Assembly: GCF_000381345.1 (NCBI RefSeq)
Contig: NZ_KB906404.1
Location: 122,474 to 186,473 of the forward strand
Origin: Deinococcus apachensis DSM 19763
GTDB taxonomy: Bacteria; Deinococcota; Deinococci; Deinococcales; Deinococcaceae
DNA length: 64,000 nucleotides
Direction of reading: 5' to 3'
In this document: in pieces, positions 28,908 through 42,185 of the stretch
Layout of the letters: each line of letters begins with the position of its first letter
Position numbering within the stretch: position 1 is the first letter of the stretch
Translations under genes and position numbers: made by a program
The notes under the pieces: model-generated
What the model was told of the DNA's origin: nothing
What the model saw: only the letters and a program-made list of their open reading frames with translations
Database searches by the model: none

Positions 28908-29819
28908 GTGACTTCCACCTTTCCCCGCGCTTGGACGGCCTTTCGCCGCGCGGCTTACCAGGCTGGACCCCCACCCCGGCGCCAGTTCCTTCCCCGCGAG
29001 TTCCTGGAGGCGCTGCTCGTGGGGGCGGCCGCCCGGCTCCCGCTGCTCGACGCTCCCCGGCTGGACTGGGTGGACGCCGAGCGGGTGCATGACCCCGCCT
29101 ACCTCGCCCGCTGGCGCCGGGGGGAGGTGACGCGGGCGGAGGAACGCGCCCTGGGTTTTCCCTGGAATCCGGCCGTGGTGGAGCGGGGCCTGCTCTCCAG
29201 CGGGGCGACGCTGGCGGCCACCCGCGACGCCCTCGCTCATGGCCTGGGCATCAACCTGGGCGGCGGCACCCACCATGCCTACCGCGACCGGGCCGAAGGA
29301 TTCTCCTTCCTGAACGACGTGGTCATCAGCACGCGCTGGCTGCTCGACCAGGGCCACGCCCGTCGCGTCCTGATTCTCGACCTCGACGTGCATCAGGGGA
29401 ACGGCACCGCGGCCCTGCTTCAGGACGAGGCACGGGTCTTCACCGTCAGCGTCCACGGCGCGAACAACTATCCCTTTCAGAAGGAACGGAGCGGTCTGGA
29501 CCTCGCCCTGCCCGACGGCACGGGGGACGAGGTGTATCTCGCCGAGTTGGATGAAGTAATTGCTCCCGCTGTTGCCGACTTTCGGCCCGATTTCGCCTTT
29601 TACCTGGCGGGGGCGGATGTGCTGGAGGGGGATCAACTCGGGCGGCTGGCGCTGACGCCGGAAGGGGTTCGGTTGCGGGACGACCGGGTGTTTCGCTGGG
29701 CGGCCCGGGCGGGGACGCCGCTCGTGACGGTTATGGCTGGGGGATACAACCGGGACCCGCAGAAGCTGATCGAGACGCGGCTGGGGACGTTGGATGCGGC
29801 GCTGGCGGCTTTTGGGTGA
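28908..29819 (+). CDS. Histone deacetylase-family hydrolase
   Basis: A 303-aa zinc hydrolase of the HDAC/acetoin-utilisation/acetylpolyamine amidohydrolase superfamily. Key elements: GGGTHHAY (active-site His pair), LDLDVHQGNG (Asp and His zinc ligands), ADVLEGDQLGRLALT (third Asp ligand) and MAGGYNRDP. The substrate could be an acetylated protein or small amine. The start is GTG 28908, and there is no obvious leaderless box or Shine-Dalgarno, so the start is a little uncertain. It diverges from the S8 protease gene. Confidence 0.9.
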   Translation: MTSTFPRAWTAFRRAAYQAGPPPRRQFLPREFLEALLVGAAARLPLLDAPRLDWVDAERVHDPAYLARWRRGEVTRAEERALGFPWNPAVVERGLLSSGATLAATRDALAHGLGINLGGGTHHAYRDRAEGFSFLNDVVISTRWLLDQGHARRVLILDLDVHQGNGTAALLQDEARVFTVSVHGANNYPFQKERSGLDLALPDGTGDEVYLAELDEVIAPAVADFRPDFAFYLAGADVLEGDQLGRLALTPEGVRLRDDRVFRWAARAGTPLVTVMAGGYNRDPQKLIETRLGTLDAALAAFG

Positions 29820-29835
29820 GGAGTGGGAGGAGGCC

Positions 29836-30145
29836 GGGGCAGGAGGTCTTGCTGCGGGTTACCCCCACCCCCCAGAGAGGGCAAGGGGCGCGGCGCTGCG
29901 CTAGGCAAGGGGCTCGGCCCATCTCGCCTGTGGTCGCCTTCCTCCACGCGCAATGTTTGATCTTGCTGGGTTCTCAGCCGCGTGCCCACCGTCTCGCTGC
30001 GTGAGCAAGGCGGTGCGAGACCGAGCCATGTGTGGGAATCGGTCGTCAACCATTGACGGTTTTAGGAAGCAGGAGCTTTGGCGCTCTTCCACCTCCCTCC
30101 TTGGGGAGGTGGGGACTTGTAGAGCGGCTTGCAGAGGGGGTTGGT
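29836..30145. repeat. Dispersed repeat, copy B
   Basis: Second copy of the non-coding repeat at 18943-19282, about 310 bp, sharing at least five blocks in the same order and orientation (for example 29845-29857, 29890-29906 and 29946-29968). Its tail (CCTCCCTCCTTGGGGAGG then GACTTGTAGAGCGGCTTGCAG) is also shared with 41977-42040. It fills the gap between the deacetylase gene and prfC. Confidence 0.8.
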
Positions 30146-30231
30146 AAACAGCGCTTGCTCATCTCTCTTTCCACCCACGCGCCCAGAACGCCCCGCCCCC
30201 TCCTCTGCGCTATCATGACCGGATGACGCAC

Positions 30232-30273
<42 letters not shown>

Positions 30274-30324
30274 GCTCTTTCATCAACCCATCGGGCCGCC
30301 GCTCCGGCCCGCGCAGGAGTTCCC

Positions 30325-31914
<1,590 letters not shown>

Positions 31915-31918
31915 CCGG

Positions 31919-35302
<3,384 letters not shown>

Positions 35303-35353
35303 CCTTGCACCCCCGTAACCCTTCCGTCAGAGGGGCTGGGGCATGCTGCCCGC

Positions 35354-35914
35354 GTGCGTTTTCTGCGTCCTCTCCTCCTCGCTGCGCTGCTCGGCGGTGC
35401 ACAGGCGGCCCCGGCCCCCGCTCCGGCGGGCTACGTCCTCTCCGGCGTCCCCCTCGTCCACCAGACCTACAACGCCTGCGGCCCGGCGAGCCTCACGCAG
35501 GTGCTGGGGTATTTCGGGATCAACGTTCCCCTGGCCGACGTGAGCCGCCTGACCCGCCCCACCGAGCGGTCCTACATGACGGCCCAGGCCATCGTGGACT
35601 TCGCCCCGAAGGTCGGGATGGAGGCCCGGCTGTTCCGCGGCGGCTCGCTCCAGACCGTACGCGCGGCGATTCGCGCCCGGTTGCCGCTGATCGCCCTGCA
35701 ATCGCACATCACTGAGACGAAGGTTATTCCCCACTGGCGGGTCGTGACGGGGTACGACGACGCCCGGGAGCAGGTCTACCTGATGGACCCCCTGCTGGGC
35801 TACGTCCTGATGAGCTACGCCGACTTCACCCGCGTCTGGGCCGACCATCAGGGGGAGTTCGCGGTGATGTACCCGCCGGAGTGGAGGGGAACAGTGCGGA
35901 AGGTGATCGGGTAG
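35354..35914 (+). CDS. Secreted C39-like cysteine peptidase
   Basis: A 186-aa exported protein: signal peptide [19 protein letters not shown], then a papain-like C39-type fold with the catalytic Cys in [12 protein letters not shown], the His in [11 protein letters not shown] and Asp in VYLMDPLLG. Stand-alone C39-like proteins are often peptidases or non-catalytic peptide binders. The start is GTG 35354 with CATGCT six bases before it. It lies 51 bp after the SNF2 gene. Confidence 0.83.
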   Translation: MRFLRPLLLAALLGGAQAAPAPAPAGYVLSGVPLVHQTYNACGPASLTQVLGYFGINVPLADVSRLTRPTERSYMTAQAIVDFAPKVGMEARLFRGGSLQTVRAAIRARLPLIALQSHITETKVIPHWRVVTGYDDAREQVYLMDPLLGYVLMSYADFTRVWADHQGEFAVMYPPEWRGTVRKVIG

Positions 35915-35921
35915 GCGGCCC

Positions 35922-36469
35922 TCAGCGGGGCCACTTCAGCGCCAGCAGGGCCTCCACCGTCTCCCCGCCGTTCTGCCCGGCGCTATCCACTATCGCCCAC
36001 CCGGCCTCGCGGTAGGCCTCCGGCGACATCTGCGAGTGCAGGCCGTCGATGAGGGAAACCAGCGTGCGGGTGTCGTAGGACTTGTTCGTGCGCGCGCTGT
36101 TGCGGTCCTGCGCTACGGCCAACCCCGGCGCGAGTAGCACCGGGCGCACGTCCAACCCGGCCCAATGGGGGGCGAACAGTTCCAGATCGGTCGCCCACAG
36201 CACGTCGTCCACCGCCACCGTGAAGCCCGCGTCCGCGTACAGACGGGCCACCTGCGCGGCGGCGGTGCGGGCCAGCGCGAACTGCCGCACGGCCTCGGGT
36301 GGGTGGTCCAGCCGGGGCGGCGCGTGCCCCGACACCACGAAGTCGCGCAGGTCGTCCACCGGCAGATGCAGCCCCAGCGGAAAACGGCGCAGCAGGGCGC
36401 GGGCGGTCGTGCTTTTGCCCGCCCCGGGCAGGCCCGACAGCACCCAGACAGTTCTGTGGGAGTCGCCCA

Positions 36470-36470
<1 letters not shown>
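35922..36470 (-). CDS. P-loop kinase / AAA-type ATPase
   Basis: A 182-aa protein with Walker A GLPGAGKST at residues 13-21, a zeta-toxin/gluconokinase-like small kinase architecture and a lid-type Arg segment (QDRNSARTNKSYDTRTLVS). The likely activity is phosphorylation of a small molecule or RNA end, but the substrate is not evident. Its ATG overlaps the last base of the M29 aminopeptidase stop (TGATG), so both are translated from one message. Confidence 0.8.
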
Positions 36471-37570
<1,100 letters not shown>

Positions 37571-37613
37571 GCCTCCGAGCCTACAGGGTGCCCAGCCGTT
37601 ATCCTGCCCCGAC

Positions 37614-38504
<891 letters not shown>

Positions 38505-38751
38505 GAAATATTGTGTGGGCTGGATGGCAGAGGCCGCAGTACGCCGTTTCCCGCATGTACCCTGCCCGGAGCCCCCATTACACTCCGGTCCGAGGTGATG
38601 TCTGTGACGAACTTCAGACGACATAACGAACGACTTGCAGGAAAGTGGCTCCGGCCCAACCTGTACGCCGGGGGTCGTCACGAGCAGGGCGAATGCCTCC
38701 CAACCCTCGATTCCCTGAATCCACGAAGTCGCTGACGGCGTAGCCAGCCCC
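38505..38751 (+). other. Leader region of the RNA array; possible 45-aa small ORF
   Basis: About 250 bp with no firm gene. TACACT at 38579-38584 could be a -10. An open frame from ATG 38598 to the TGA at 38733-38735 would give 45 aa (MSVTNFRRHNERLAGKWLRP...), but its GAGGTG site touches the ATG and no family is recognised. A stretch GGTCCGAGG at 38587-38595 matches the vertebrate Ro60-binding strand, but I found no partner strand, so I do not call a Y RNA here. Confidence 0.3.
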
Positions 38752-38783
38752 ACCCGGCCTGCCTCAGCACGGGCCGGTTTTTT
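38752..38783 (+). terminator. Terminator-like hairpin just before the RNA array
   Basis: CCGGCC...GGCCGG hairpin with TTTTTT at 38778-38783. It ends 3 bp before tRNA-His, so it may terminate the upstream transcript, or the array may be read through it. Confidence 0.6.
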
Positions 38784-38785
38784 AT

Positions 38786-38861
38786 GGTGGTGGTCGTCCA
38801 AAGGTAGGACGCCGCGCTGTGGCCGCGGAAATCCAGGGTTCGAGTCCCGGCCGTCACCCCA
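38786..38861 (+). tRNA. tRNA-His (GTG)
   Basis: Cloverleaf with the extra G-1 (38786) opposite C73 (38858), as expected for tRNA-His. Acceptor GTGGTGG/CCGTCAC (two G-T pairs), D-stem GTCC/GGAC, anticodon stem CCGCG/CGCGG with loop CTGTGGC (anticodon GTG at 38819-38821), T-loop TTCGAGT, encoded CCA at 38859-38861. The T-stem has one A-G mismatch. First element of the array before rsr. Confidence 0.85.
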
Positions 38862-38879
38862 AATATTCTGGGGGCAGTT

Positions 38880-38952
38880 GCTTCGGGCCGAAGATCGACG
38901 GTTACCCTTTTACCCAAGGCTAAACACCCGTCGGTCACCCCTTGCCCGGAGC
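38880..38952 (+). ncRNA. Y-RNA-like element 1 (ends-closed type)
   Basis: GCTTCGGGC (38880-38888) pairs with GCCCGGAGC (38944-38952). A CG bulge (38889-38890) separates this from AAG/CTT pairing (38891-38893 with 38941-38943). An inner helix CGACGG/CCGTCG (38896-38901 with 38928-38933) closes a loop beginning TTACCC. The bulged GGGCCGAAG/CTTGCCC helix resembles the Ro60-binding helix of Y RNAs (vertebrate GGUCCGA/UUGACC). It lies between tRNA-His and tRNA-Asp. Confidence 0.65.
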
Positions 38953-38957
38953 TCCAC

Positions 38958-39033
38958 GGCTCCGTCGTTCAGTGGCATAGGACACCCGGTTGTCTCCCGG
39001 AAGATGAGGGCAGGGTTCCCTTCGGGGTCGCCA
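38958..39033 (+). tRNA. tRNA-Asp (GTC), atypical T-loop
   Basis: Acceptor GGCTCCG/CGGGGTC (G-T pairs allowed), D-stem GTTC/GGAC, anticodon loop TTGTCTC (anticodon GTC at 38992-38994), discriminator G73 as in tRNA-Asp, encoded CCA 39031-39033. The T-stem GAGGG/CCCTT forms, but the T-loop is CAGGGTT instead of TTCNANT, and the anticodon stem has one C-A mismatch. It could be a functional divergent tRNA or a decayed/tRNA-like RNA. Confidence 0.7.
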
Positions 39034-39042
39034 GTTGGTGCG

Positions 39043-39104
39043 GGGGCTGGAGGTTCAGGGTTACCTGTACGAGAGGAACGCACCCTGGGCCACCCCCTTG
39101 TCCC
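39043..39104 (+). ncRNA. Y-RNA-like element 2 (ends-closed type)
   Basis: GGGGC (39043-39047) pairs with GTCCC (39100-39104), TG forms the bulge, GAG (39050-39052) pairs with CTT (39097-39099), and the inner helix CAGGG/CCCTG (39056-39060 with 39083-39087) is followed by TTACC. Same architecture as element 1, but the CGA triplet is replaced by TGG, so Ro binding is less certain. Confidence 0.5.
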
Positions 39105-39112
39105 ACTCCTCT

Positions 39113-39181
39113 GAATCGGTAGCGAGAGCGCCGGTCCGCGAAGCTGGAGGTCGCTTCCCTCGATTCCTGCCCGATTCGCCA
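39113..39181 (+). tRNA. Degenerate tRNA-like (anticodon GCG, Arg-type)
   Basis: Acceptor GAATCGG/CCGATTC is perfect, with G73 and encoded CCA (39179-39181). The anticodon stem CCGGT/GCTGG (two G-T pairs) carries loop CCGCGAA, anticodon GCG at 39138-39140. The D-arm is cut to about 9 nt and the 5' T-stem strand (CTTCC) does not pair with CCTGC. GCG is not a normal bacterial Arg anticodon (ACG is). Probably a tRNA mimic or decaying gene. Confidence 0.55.
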
Positions 39182-39184
39182 AGC

Positions 39185-39311
39185 TCCTTCGGGCCGAAAG
39201 CCCAGGGTTATCTCACCAGCCAAGGCGCAGGAGCGTCCCGAAGGGGACGATGAGGGTTCGACTCCCTCCACCCGAGGTGGCGCCGATCCTGAGCAGCCCT
39301 TGCCCGTAGGT
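39185..39311 (+). ncRNA. Y-RNA-like element 3 with internal T-arm module
   Basis: CCT-T-CGGGC (39185-39193) pairs with GCCCG-T-AGG (39303-39311), leaving a T-T mismatch. CG bulge, AAAG opposite CTT, inner helix CAGG/CCTG, then GTTATC. The loop contains a GTCCC-GAAG-GGGAC hairpin, a perfect T-arm (GAGGG-TTCGACT-CCCTC) and a CACC-CGA-GGTG hairpin. It reads as a Y RNA with a tRNA-like half inside, i.e. a circular permutation of elements 5-7. Confidence 0.5.
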
Positions 39312-39326
39312 CCCCTCTTTTCCCAC

Positions 39327-39439
39327 GTTGGACCGACCGTTCACGGTTCTCTTTTCCTGGTTGAACTGTCCCGCATTCGGGGCAGGGGGTTCGACTCCCC
39401 ACGGCCGCAAAGCCACTCCGTGAACTCCCCTTGCCCACC
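39327..39439 (+). ncRNA. Y-RNA-like element 4 with internal T-arm module
   Basis: GTTGGAC (39327-39333) faces GCCCACC (39433-39439) with two mismatches; GGACCGA is the Ro-type strand. The inner helix TTCACGG/CCGTGAA (39340-39346 with 39418-39424) is a perfect 7 bp and is followed by TTCTC. The loop holds a TGTCCC/GGGGCA hairpin and a T-arm with TTCGACT, as in element 3. The partner strand reads CCCCTTGCCC. Confidence 0.5.
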
Positions 39440-39447
39440 CATCCCCT

Positions 39448-39522
39448 CCTGCCATCGTCCAGCGGTCAGGACCCCCGGCTTTCAACTGGGAAACGCCGGT
39501 TCGATTCCGGCTGGCAGGACCG
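39448..39522 (+). tRNA. tRNA-Glu (TTC)
   Basis: Acceptor CCTGCCA/TGGCAGG, D-stem GTCC/GGAC, anticodon stem CCCGG/CTGGG with loop CTTTCAA (anticodon TTC at 39481-39483), T-arm GCCGG/CCGGC with loop TTCGATT, discriminator A at 39519. The 3' end reads CCG rather than CCA (39520-39522), so CCA would have to be made by the CCA-adding enzyme. Confidence 0.8.
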
Positions 39523-39524
39523 AC

Positions 39525-39598
39525 GCAGGTTTCGTCCAACAGCAAGACGCCGGTGTGCCACGCCGGAGATGAGGGTGCGAGTCCTTCAACCTGCTCCA
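39525..39598 (+). tRNA. tRNA-Gly (GCC)
   Basis: Acceptor GCAGGTT/AACCTGC, D-stem GTC/GAC, anticodon stem CCGGT/GCCGG (one G-T) with loop GTGCCAC (anticodon GCC at 39557-39559, U33 kept), discriminator U as in tRNA-Gly, encoded CCA 39596-39598. The T-loop is TGCGAGT rather than TTCGAGT. It starts 2 bp after the tRNA-Glu CCG. Confidence 0.75.
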
Positions 39599-39600
39599 AC

Positions 39601-39674
39601 GCTTCGGTATCCCAATCGGCAGAGGAATTGCGTCGAGAGCGCGAGCAGTGCGGGTTCGAGTCCCGCCCGGAGCA
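39601..39674 (+). tRNA. tRNA-like, anticodon GAG (Leu-type), class I
   Basis: Acceptor GCTTCGG/CCGGAGC, D-stem TCC/GGA, anticodon stem TTGCG/CGCGA, loop TCGAGAG giving GAG at 39635-39637, perfect T-arm GCGGG-TTCGAGT-CCCGC, A73. There is no long variable arm although GAG reads Leu codons, position 33 is C rather than U, and the 3' tail is TCA instead of CCA. It is a close relative of the next element. Confidence 0.6.
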
Positions 39675-39678
39675 TCAC

Positions 39679-39753
39679 GCGCCCGTATCCCAATCTGGCA
39701 GAGGAACGCGGTTCAGAGCCGCGACAGTGCGAGTTCGAGTCTTGCCGGGCGCA
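39679..39753 (+). tRNA. tRNA-like, anticodon CAG (Leu-type), class I
   Basis: Acceptor GCGCCCG/CGGGCGC, D-stem TCC/GGA, perfect anticodon stem CGCGG/CCGCG with loop TTCAGAG (anticodon CAG at 39714-39716, U33 kept), T-arm GCGAG-TTCGAGT-CTTGC, A73, then TTCA. It lacks the long variable arm of normal bacterial tRNA-Leu; short-variable-arm Leu-type tRNAs occur in phage tRNA clusters. Confidence 0.65.
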
Positions 39754-39763
39754 TTCAACACGT

Positions 39764-39887
39764 GGGGCGGTAGCTCAGCGGCAGAGCAGGAAAAACATCC
39801 TCGGCACCCTTGCCCGCCGGGCCGAAGCCAGAGGGTTATCGACTCCTCATCGCCAGGTCGCCGGTTCGAATCCGGCCCGCCCCACCA
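39764..39887 (+). ncRNA. tRNA-shaped Y RNA (YrlA-like), element 5
   Basis: Perfect tRNA ends: acceptor GGGGCGG/CCGCCCC, D-arm GCTC/GAGC, T-arm GCCGG-TTCGAAT-CCGGC, A73 and CCA (39885-39887). The anticodon arm is replaced by a Y module: CCTC (39799-39802), linker GGCACC, CTT-GCCC, loop GCC, GGGC-CG-AAG (39819-39827), linker CCA, GAGG (39831-39834), then GTTATC. Known bacterial YrlA RNAs combine a tRNA-like module with a Ro-binding module. Clearest member of the set. Confidence 0.7.
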
Positions 39888-39916
39888 CCGCCGCTTCTCG
39901 CGGCAGCACGCGACCT

Positions 39917-40059
39917 GGGAACGGTGGCGGAGTGGTCAAACGCAAATGCCGCCGCTTGTCGGCGATCCCTCGGCGCCACCTCGCCTCCCGGGCCGACTGT
40001 TCGAGGGTTCTCGGATCATTCCTCGCAAGAGTTGGTGGGTTCGAATCCCACCCGTTCCC
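39917..40059 (+). ncRNA. tRNA-shaped Y RNA (YrlA-like), element 6
   Basis: Acceptor GGGAACGG/CCGTTCCC (8 bp), D-stem GCG/CGC, T-arm GTGGG-TTCGAAT-CCCAC. Between them is a GC hairpin without a 7-nt anticodon loop (CGCCG-CTTGT-CGGCG), then a Y module: CCCTCG (39967-39972), linker GCGCCACC, GGGCCGA (39990-39996), CGAGGG (40002-40007), then TTCTC. The CTTGCCC strand is weakened to CTCGCC. No CCA is encoded. Confidence 0.6.
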
Positions 40060-40067
40060 CTCCCTAT

Positions 40068-40168
40068 GGGGGTGGTTTGCCCACCTGGCGGGCAGCAACC
40101 CTTCGGCACCCTTGCCCCCCGGGGCCGACACGCGAAGGTTCTCAGGTTCGACTCCTCGCCACCCCCCA
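40068..40168 (+). ncRNA. tRNA-shaped Y RNA (YrlA-like), element 7
   Basis: Acceptor GGGGGTGG/CCACCCCC, D-stem GCCC/GGGC, T-loop TTCGACT with an imperfect stem, 3' end CCA (40166-40168). Y module: CCTTCG (40100-40105), GCACC, CTTGCCCC (40111 onward), GGGGCCGA (40121-40128), CGAAGG (40133-40138), then TTCTC. It ends 62 bp before the rsr start codon. Confidence 0.6.
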
Positions 40169-40230
40169 CTTCCGGCTGTTCGCGGCTCAGACCGCTCGGC
40201 AATCTCGCCCCGCAAAGGAGGGCAAGGCGC

Positions 40231-41877
40231 ATGAAGAACTACCTCAAGGCGATTTCAACGAAGCACGCCACCCAGCGCGAGCGCCTCCCCGGGCGGCGCG
40301 ATCAGGTCCGCAACCACGCGGGCGGCTTCGTGTTCGAGGTGAGCGAGGAGACCCGTTTCCTGCGCTTCCTGATCCTCGGCACCGAAGGCGGCACGTTCTA
40401 CGCGGACGAGCGGGCGCAGACGAAGTTGGAGACGGAATTCGTTCAGCTTTTCGCCGTCGTGCACGGCTTGCGCGCCGTGGAGCTGATCGTGGACGTGGCG
40501 GAGCGGAACCGCGCCCCCAAGCCGGGCCCCTCGCTGCTCGCGCTCGCGGCGGTTGCCAAGCTGGGCGATCTGGAGGCCCGCAAGGCCGCCTGGAACGCAC
40601 TGCCCCGGGTGGCGCGCACGGGCACGCACCTCTTCCACTTCCTCGCCTTCGTGCAGGAGTTCGGGGGCTGGGGTCGCCTGACCCGCGAGGGTGTGGCGAA
40701 CCTGTACCTGAACGCCCCGGTGGAGCGGCTGGCACTGTGGGCCGTGAAATACAAGGCCCGCGACGGCTGGACCCACGCCGACGCCCTGCGCCTCGCGCAC
40801 CCCAAGACGGAGGACGTGCGCCGCAACGCGGTCTTCAAGTTCATGGTGGACGGCGTGATGGGCGAAGGTGAGGCGACCGACGAGGCGCTGCGCCTGATCC
40901 GGGGTCACCTGCTGGCCCTGAGGGCGACGACCGACACGGACGCCGCGGCCCTGATGCGCGAGTACCGCCTGCCCATCGAGGCCGTGCCCACCCATGTGCG
41001 CGGCGCGGAGGTCTACCGCACGGCGCTGGAGACGAACGGCCTGACCTGGACCCTGCGCAACCTCGGCAACCTCGCCCGGGTCGGCCTGCTCGTGCCCGGC
41101 CAGTGGGACGTGATCTCGCGGGTCGTGGAGCGGGTGACGAATGGGGAGGGGCTGCGGAAGGGCCGCATCCACCCCGTCGACGTGCTCAAGGCCCTGCTGG
41201 TCTACCGCACGGGTCGCGGCGTGCGGGGCAGCGGCGAGTGGAAGGTCGTCCCGCAGGTCGTGGACGCGCTCGACCGGGCGTTCGCGCTCGCCTTCGGGGC
41301 GGTGGAGCCCGCGAACAAGCGCTTCGTGCTGGGCCTCGACGTGTCGGGCTCGATGGACGCGGGGCTGGTGGCGGGTGTGCCCGGTCTGACCCCGCGCCTG
41401 GGTACGGCGGCGATGAGCCTGGTGACGGCGCGCACCGAGCCGCGGTACACGGCCCTGGCGTTCTCGGCGGGCTCGGGGGGCTACGGCGGGCAGTGGGGCG
41501 GGGGCGAGCCCGGCCTGACGCCCCTGACCTTCTCGGCCCGCACCCGGCTCGACGACGCGGTGGACACCATGCGCCGTGTGCCGATGGGCGGTACCGACTG
41601 CGCCCTGCCGATGCTCTGGGCGGCGCGCAACAAGGTCGAGGCCGACGTGTTCGTGGTCTACACGGACAACGAAACGTGGGCGGGCCAAGTCCAGCCGGTC
41701 GTCGCGCTGCGCGAGTACCGCGAGAAGATGGGCATTCCCGCGCGCCTGATCGTGGTCGGCATGACCGCCACGCGCTTCACCATCGCCGACCCCACCGACG
41801 CGGGCATGCTCGACCTCGTGGGCTTCGACACGGCGGCCCCGCAGGTTATGACGGAGTTCGCGGCGGGCCGGTTCTGA
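40231..41877 (+). CDS. rsr: Ro60 orthologue Rsr (TROVE and VWA domains)
   Basis: Ring-shaped RNA-binding protein of 548 aa that binds Y RNAs and misfolded RNA. In D. radiodurans Rsr works with a Y RNA and PNPase in RNA decay and rRNA maturation, and helps recovery from UV. The TROVE ring (about residues 1-360) starts MKNYLKAISTKHATQRERLPGRRDQVRNHAGGFVF. The VWA domain carries the MIDAS D370-V-S-G-S, then GGTDCALPM and VYTDNETW. ATG 40231 follows AAAGGAGG at 40214-40221. The upstream 1.4 kb are tRNA and Y-like RNAs, its expected partners. No rtcB or pnp is nearby. Confidence 0.96.
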   Translation: MKNYLKAISTKHATQRERLPGRRDQVRNHAGGFVFEVSEETRFLRFLILGTEGGTFYADERAQTKLETEFVQLFAVVHGLRAVELIVDVAERNRAPKPGPSLLALAAVAKLGDLEARKAAWNALPRVARTGTHLFHFLAFVQEFGGWGRLTREGVANLYLNAPVERLALWAVKYKARDGWTHADALRLAHPKTEDVRRNAVFKFMVDGVMGEGEATDEALRLIRGHLLALRATTDTDAAALMREYRLPIEAVPTHVRGAEVYRTALETNGLTWTLRNLGNLARVGLLVPGQWDVISRVVERVTNGEGLRKGRIHPVDVLKALLVYRTGRGVRGSGEWKVVPQVVDALDRAFALAFGAVEPANKRFVLGLDVSGSMDAGLVAGVPGLTPRLGTAAMSLVTARTEPRYTALAFSAGSGGYGGQWGGGEPGLTPLTFSARTRLDDAVDTMRRVPMGGTDCALPMLWAARNKVEADVFVVYTDNETWAGQVQPVVALREYREKMGIPARLIVVGMTATRFTIADPTDAGMLDLVGFDTAAPQVMTEFAAGRF

Positions 41878-41894
41878 GGAAGAACAGTTTGGGG

Positions 41895-41937
41895 AGCGGG
41901 GCGCCGGGGAGGACCTGGCGCCCCGCTTGCTGTTTTG
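41895..41937 (+). terminator. Intrinsic terminator after rsr
   Basis: AGCGGGGCGCC (41895-41905) pairs with GGCGCCCCGCT (41917-41927), 11 bp perfect, followed by TGCTGTTTT. Confidence 0.85.
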
Positions 41938-41976
41938 CCTTTGTCAAGGTAGAGGAGAAGAGCGTGTAGAGCGATA

Positions 41977-42040
41977 AAAACTCCTCCCTCTTGAGGGGGG
42001 AGGTTGGGACTCGTAGGGCTGCTTGCAGGGGGGTGGGCGG
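41977..42040. repeat. Dispersed repeat, partial copy C
   Basis: A stretch with CTCCTCCC...GGGGGGAGG, then GGGACTCGTAGGGCTGCTTGCAG, matches the tail of copy B (30090-30145). A second GC-rich inverted repeat (CCCTCACCCC ... GAGGGGAGAGGG) lies at about 42116-42150. The rest of 41938-42185 holds nothing I can name. Confidence 0.6.
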
Positions 42041-42185
42041 GTATGGCGTCCCAGGGCCAGCCCGAATGTCCATGCTCTCTTGTGGCAACAGCCGTTCGGG
42101 CCGGTCACACGCTCCCTCACCCCAACCTCCTCCTGTGAGGGGAGAGGGAGTAACAGAGCGTCACTCCGCCGCCGAAAGTCGAAAT

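Noticed and set aside
39517..39523. A further GGACCGA (Ro-type) motif after tRNA-Glu
   Set aside because: It is formed by the 3' acceptor strand and CCG tail of tRNA-Glu, and I found no CTTGNCC partner or inner helix; the following bases belong to tRNA-Gly.
38786..39887. tRNAs interrupted by introns
   Set aside because: In elements 5-7 removal of the insert does not restore a 7-nt anticodon loop, and the inserts share Ro-type motifs, so Y modules explain them better.
39917..40059. Ordinary tRNA-Ser or tRNA-Leu in this place
   Set aside because: Acceptor, D and T arms fit, but there is no 7-nt anticodon loop and the long insert carries the GGGCCGA module.
38786..40168. Possible CRISPR array because of repeated motifs
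   Set aside because: Repeats are not identical or evenly spaced, and the units fold as tRNAs and Y-like RNAs.
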